Of a stretch of 64,000 nucleotides of DNA, positions 60,931-64,000 are shown in pieces (the first letter of the stretch is position 1; every line of letters begins with the position of its first letter). The position numbers were made by a program, and so were the translations under genes. The notes below the pieces were generated by a model. It saw nothing but the letters and a program-made list of their open reading frames with translations, had not been told where the DNA came from and made no database searches. The DNA lies in the NCBI GenBank assembly GCA_963792705.1, contig CAWBXD010000014.1, positions 496,001 through 560,000 on the forward strand. Reading direction: 5' to 3'. The stretch is from JBBQVS01 sp963792705. Lineage in GTDB: Bacteria > Chloroflexota > Ktedonobacteria > Ktedonobacterales > Ktedonobacteraceae.

Positions 60931-62417
60931 TGTGACAACACGCTCCTCACGGCTTCAAGTGTTGGTTTGACCACTATTCCACTTCCCCCCTCTGGCATCC
61001 CTGTTTTGCTATCTTTGAGTAAAGTGCCCGTGAGAACACCAACGACACGCTCATCATGTTTGATGATACCGCGCTCAACCAGTTTACGAGCACCAGCGAG
61101 TGAGGCGGCGGAAGCAGGTTCACAGCCTATCCCCGAACGATCAATCACAGCTTTGGCTGCAAGAATTTCCGTGTCACTCACTGACTCTACGATACCATCG
61201 CTCTCTTCGATTACACGACGCGCACGCGTATAGCTAACGGGGTTGCCAATCTTAATGGCGGTTGCAACAGTTTCAGCGTGAACGGAGAAGCGTTCGTTGA
61301 ACTTACCCATGTAACTACGATAGAACGGATTGGCCCCCTCCGCTTGAATGGAGGCGATGCGTGGCATATGGCTGATGAGGCCAAGCTGGTACGCCTGACG
61401 AAATGCCTTACCAATAGCGGATGTGTTACCAAGATTACCAGCAGGAAGTACAAGCCAATCGGGTGCTTGCCAATCCAATTGCTGCAAAATTTCAAAGCCA
61501 ATCCCTTTTTGACCCTCAACACGAAATGGATTGAGCGAATTGAGTAAGTAAATACCTAACTCGTTGCAAACATGTTCAACAAGACGCATAGCATCGTCAA
61601 AATCACCTTCAATCTGCACCGTTGTCGCACCATATGCCAATGTTTGCGCGAGTTTGCCACCAGCTACATTGCCAGCAGGCAGGAAGACAATGCCACGCAT
61701 ACCAGCTTGAGCCGCATACGATGCAAGAGAGGCAGAGGTATTGCCTGTTGAAGCACAAGCAACCGCTTTCGCGCCCATCACATTTGCCATCGTCACGCCC
61801 ACCGTCATACCACGATCCTTGAAACTTCCCGTTGGATTTTCGCCTTCATGCTTGAGAAAAAAGCGATCAAGACCAGCATACACACCAATTTGGCGGTGTC
61901 CAACACGGCCTACACCACAATTTTCCATGCCAACCGGATAGAGTGCGGTATTGCCTTCGGGACGGCTAATAACATAGGAGTTTGGCACCGGCACAATAAG
62001 TTCACGATAACGCCATACACCACTCGCATCGAGCAAGTGCTTATCTGTACTCGTGGCCCAAATAGGCGGACCTGAGCCACGCTCGTCGAAGAGTTGCCGC
62101 CATGCCGCGCCAGCATTTGGCAATGCATCTGTTTCCGCATCAAAAAAGAGGGCATCCTGCGTCTGCTGTTTAGCCTGATCGGGATGCCTGAATATCATCT
62201 CAACGTCAAGTACACCACCACAATCACAGCGGTAGCGCGGCACGGAAACAGAAGACTGCCCTGCCTCTATCGCTGGATAGAGGTCAAGACATTCGACACA
62301 ACGCAATTTTGTAGACGCTAGTGCTTGTATAACATCAGGAGATGGAGTCGTCTGAACTTTGTTATTCCCCTCGCCTGCCCCCTGGCTTGGCTGGAGACCA
62401 GTAGAATTGATCACCAT
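60927..62417 (-). CDS. thrC: threonine synthase
   Basis: PLP enzyme making threonine from O-phosphohomoserine. 496 aa. The N-terminus has a rubredoxin-like metal motif LRCVECLDLYPA and YRCDCGGVLD. The PLP lysine is in NPTGSFKDRGMTVGVTMAN, followed by ACASTGNTSASLASYAAQAG and LVLPAGNLGNTSAIGKAF. AAGGAAGTGAG precedes the ATG at 62417, and the first 19 codons overlap the end of thrB in another frame. It is part of a minus-strand leuA-thrB-thrC cluster. Confidence 0.96.
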   Translation of the reverse strand: MVINSTGLQPSQGAGEGNNKVQTTPSPDVIQALASTKLRCVECLDLYPAIEAGQSSVSVPRYRCDCGGVLDVEMIFRHPDQAKQQTQDALFFDAETDALPNAGAAWRQLFDERGSGPPIWATSTDKHLLDASGVWRYRELIVPVPNSYVISRPEGNTALYPVGMENCGVGRVGHRQIGVYAGLDRFFLKHEGENPTGSFKDRGMTVGVTMANVMGAKAVACASTGNTSASLASYAAQAGMRGIVFLPAGNVAGGKLAQTLAYGATTVQIEGDFDDAMRLVEHVCNELGIYLLNSLNPFRVEGQKGIGFEILQQLDWQAPDWLVLPAGNLGNTSAIGKAFRQAYQLGLISHMPRIASIQAEGANPFYRSYMGKFNERFSVHAETVATAIKIGNPVSYTRARRVIEESDGIVESVSDTEILAAKAVIDRSGIGCEPASAASLAGARKLVERGIIKHDERVVGVLTGTLLKDSKTGMPEGGSGIVVKPTLEAVRSVLSQ

Positions 62418-63396
62418 TACGTGCGCTCACTTCCTTTCGTATGCGGCTGCGCGACGGATTTAAGACACGCGCACCATTTTGGTCTGCGCGTAAAATTCTG
62501 CTTGTTCCTTCAACACCTGCTGCACGAGCGGTAGTTTCCATCGCACGCAAGACATCATTGAAACGAGAACTTGTAAGGGCGATGAGCGATGAACCGCCAC
62601 CGGAGAGGCTAGCACCATGCGCTCCTGCCGCAATCGCGGCATTGATAATATCGGGCATTGCAGGAAAGAGTGCCTGGCGATAAGGCTGATGTAGACGATC
62701 CTGCATTGCTTCGCCAATGACCTCATAACGGCCCATCTGTAAAGCAGTTAGTAGCAAAGCTACGCGTCCCGTATTAAAGGTAACATCAGCCTTTGAGTAA
62801 CTCGCGGGAAGGAGTTTTCTACCCGCTATCGTATCCATTGGGAACGAAGGAGTGAAAACTACCGCTTTGATCGCATCAGGGAAGGGCGTTTTGATCGCAT
62901 GTATCTTCCCCTCCATACTTGTTGTTGCAACAAGTCCACCAAGTAGCGCGGGGGCGACGTTATCGGGATGGTTCCCGGCCTCCGCTTCTACCGCGAGTTC
63001 CAACAGGTCTTCCTTCGGCACCGCTAACCCCTTTGGTCGTAGCCACTCGTTTGCAGCAACCAGCCCACCAACAACCGCAGTAGCACTACTCCCAAGACCA
63101 CATCCGGGCGGAATATTAGTTGTGGTACGTATGCGTACCGAGGGGACCGCAACATGCAAACGTTCAAAGAGCAATGCAAATGAGCGGAAGAATAAATTAT
63201 CCGCTCCAGTTGACAGTTCAGACCCTAATGCACCTTCAATTTCAATCACAGGTTGCGTAGGGTCGCCTTTGCTCTCTTCGACCTCAAAACGATTATAAAG
63301 CTGCAATGCTAAGCCAAGGCTATCGAAGCCTGGTCCTAAGTTAGCAGACGTTGCTGGCGTTAAGACAATAACCGAAGCAGGTAATACCAGTGCCAT
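62362..63396 (-). CDS. thrB: homoserine kinase
   Basis: GHMP kinase phosphorylating homoserine before threonine synthase. 344 aa from ATG 63396 (ASVIVLTPATSANLGPGFDS); an upstream ATG at 63453 is in frame but adds non-family sequence. ATP-binding motif IPPGCGLGSSATAVVGGL, and the C-terminal GAHGASLSGGGSSLIALTSS. An extra about 20 residues at the C-terminus (SARNGDQFYWSPAKPGGRRG) run 56 bp into thrC, an overlap long enough to constrain both. Confidence 0.95.
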   Translation of the reverse strand: MALVLPASVIVLTPATSANLGPGFDSLGLALQLYNRFEVEESKGDPTQPVIEIEGALGSELSTGADNLFFRSFALLFERLHVAVPSVRIRTTTNIPPGCGLGSSATAVVGGLVAANEWLRPKGLAVPKEDLLELAVEAEAGNHPDNVAPALLGGLVATTSMEGKIHAIKTPFPDAIKAVVFTPSFPMDTIAGRKLLPASYSKADVTFNTGRVALLLTALQMGRYEVIGEAMQDRLHQPYRQALFPAMPDIINAAIAAGAHGASLSGGGSSLIALTSSRFNDVLRAMETTARAAGVEGTSRILRADQNGARVLNPSRSRIRKEVSARNGDQFYWSPAKPGGRRGE

Positions 63397-63507
63397 CGCT
63401 AGCAACCTGCCTTTCTGATGACCTGTGCATGGTTCATCCTTTCCTAAGTACAACTATTCTACCATGTTTTATATCAAGACGGACTGTTCAGGTACAAAAG
63501 TCACATG

Positions 63508-64000
63508 TTAAATACCAGCAGGCGTCTCTATACCACTATCGACAATATAGATAAGGTCGGCATCAGTAATAAACTTCTTTTTATCAGCCAATTTAACAAA
63601 GCGGTTGTAAGCAGCGTTGAGCTGGTCAGCATTTAGTTTGTGACCAAGTTGACGCAAACGCGCATCAAGCCCATGTCGGCCCGAATGCTTGCCTAAGACT
63701 AAACGACTATCGGTCCAACCAACTGATTGTGGTGTCATAATCTCATACGTAAGACGATTTTTCAACATACCATCCTGGTGAACACCCGCCTCATGTGCAA
63801 AGGCATTGCTCCCAACAATAGCTTTATTCGGCTGAACAGGGATACCGCTCATACGACTGACAATCTGACTCGTCGCCAACAGCTCATTCGCTCGTATACG
63901 CGTATCAACGTTGCCAAACGAATCGGGTCGTGTACGCAAGGCCATTACAACCTCTTCTACAGCAGTATTGCCTGCTCGCTCACCAAGTCCGTTGATGGTA
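63508..64000 (-). CDS. leuA: 2-isopropylmalate synthase, C-terminal part of catalytic region (runs off the window)
   Basis: Condenses acetyl-CoA with 2-oxoisovalerate in leucine synthesis; homocitrate or citramalate synthase are alternatives. The frame is open to base 64000 and continues with TINGLGERAGNTAVEEVVMA, NAFAHEAGVHQDGMLKNRLT and LVLGKHSGRHGLDARLRQLG. It ends about 40 residues later (ADKKKFITDADLIYIVDSG) without the LeuA dimer or allosteric domain that most bacterial enzymes have, and the thrB start follows after 111 bp. So this is a short form that may lack leucine feedback through that domain. Confidence 0.88.
   Translation of the reverse strand, partial: TINGLGERAGNTAVEEVVMALRTRPDSFGNVDTRIRANELLATSQIVSRMSGIPVQPNKAIVGSNAFAHEAGVHQDGMLKNRLTYEIMTPQSVGWTDSRLVLGKHSGRHGLDARLRQLGHKLNADQLNAAYNRFVKLADKKKFITDADLIYIVDSGIETPAGI

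Overview
The window reads as chromosomal DNA of a Chloroflexota bacterium, most likely of the class Ktedonobacteria. This rests on the combination of a sigma-54 factor with an inserted zinc ribbon, a bacterial XPB-type helicase, large TPR proteins, several oligopeptide-binding lipoproteins, a truncated acetyltransferase-like protein of a type I remember from that class, and many dispersed palindromes. Nothing here fixes genus or species. Gene density is high, both strands are used, and no prophage, CRISPR array or large genomic island is visible.

Layout. 1-2.5 kb: edge of an alpha/beta hydrolase gene, aat, ctaG and a small conserved ORF. 2.58-2.98 kb: RNase P RNA (minus). 3.2-9.8 kb: a truncated acetyltransferase-like remnant, rnc, rpoN, the NFACT/RqcH gene (minus), gmk and glpX. 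9.8-13.6 kb (minus): a frameshifted NAD isocitrate dehydrogenase and topA. 13.8-17.1 kb: murT (frameshifted) and gatD for cell-wall amidation, then a stand-alone ClpX-type zinc-finger protein. 17.2-19.4 kb: hpf, a CGxxxC protein, nrdR and a cyclic-nucleotide-binding protein. 19.7-24.3 kb: a giant TPR protein and two unknown proteins, separated by dispersed palindromes. 24.6-34.9 kb: three peptide-binding lipoproteins (two are a tandem duplication) and a complete oppBCDF transporter. 35-37.3 kb: two stand-alone receiver proteins and an E1-like ThiF/MoeB protein. 37.5-44.4 kb: metG, then on the minus strand yraN, a zinc-ribbon protein and tsaE-tsaB-rimI-tsaD plus a ROK kinase (t6A tRNA modification). 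44.5-49.8 kb: a hydrolase, yebC, ruvC, ruvA and an unusual membrane protein that joins two anti-sigma-like zinc motifs to an extracellular periplasmic-binding domain. 49.9-51.3 kb: a TnpB element in which a ribbon-helix-helix ORF overlaps tnpB by one base. 51.3-58.7 kb: unknown proteins, a receiver-GGDEF protein, a hydrolase lacking its nucleophile, XPB helicase, a thioredoxin fold lacking CxxC, and manA. 58.8-64 kb (minus): leuA, thrB, thrC and a membrane glycosyltransferase, the last coupled to thrC by an ATGA overlap.

Three themes stand out. First, convergent gene pairs are separated by very long, nearly perfect hairpins whose stems often include stop codons; the extreme case is a loop-free 78-bp perfect palindrome after metG. 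Second, a family of dispersed palindromes (arm core TAGGGACCGAT, plus related forms) occupies intergenic spaces, and two copies are nested inside other palindromes. Third, several proteins keep a fold but lose the catalytic residue: a receiver with Asp replaced by Glu, a thioredoxin with ASAS in place of CGPC, and an alpha/beta hydrolase with GHGFG. Three genes (icd, murT, yraN) have single-frame disruptions. These may be sequence errors; in icd the site is also compatible with +1 recoding at CCC-UGA.
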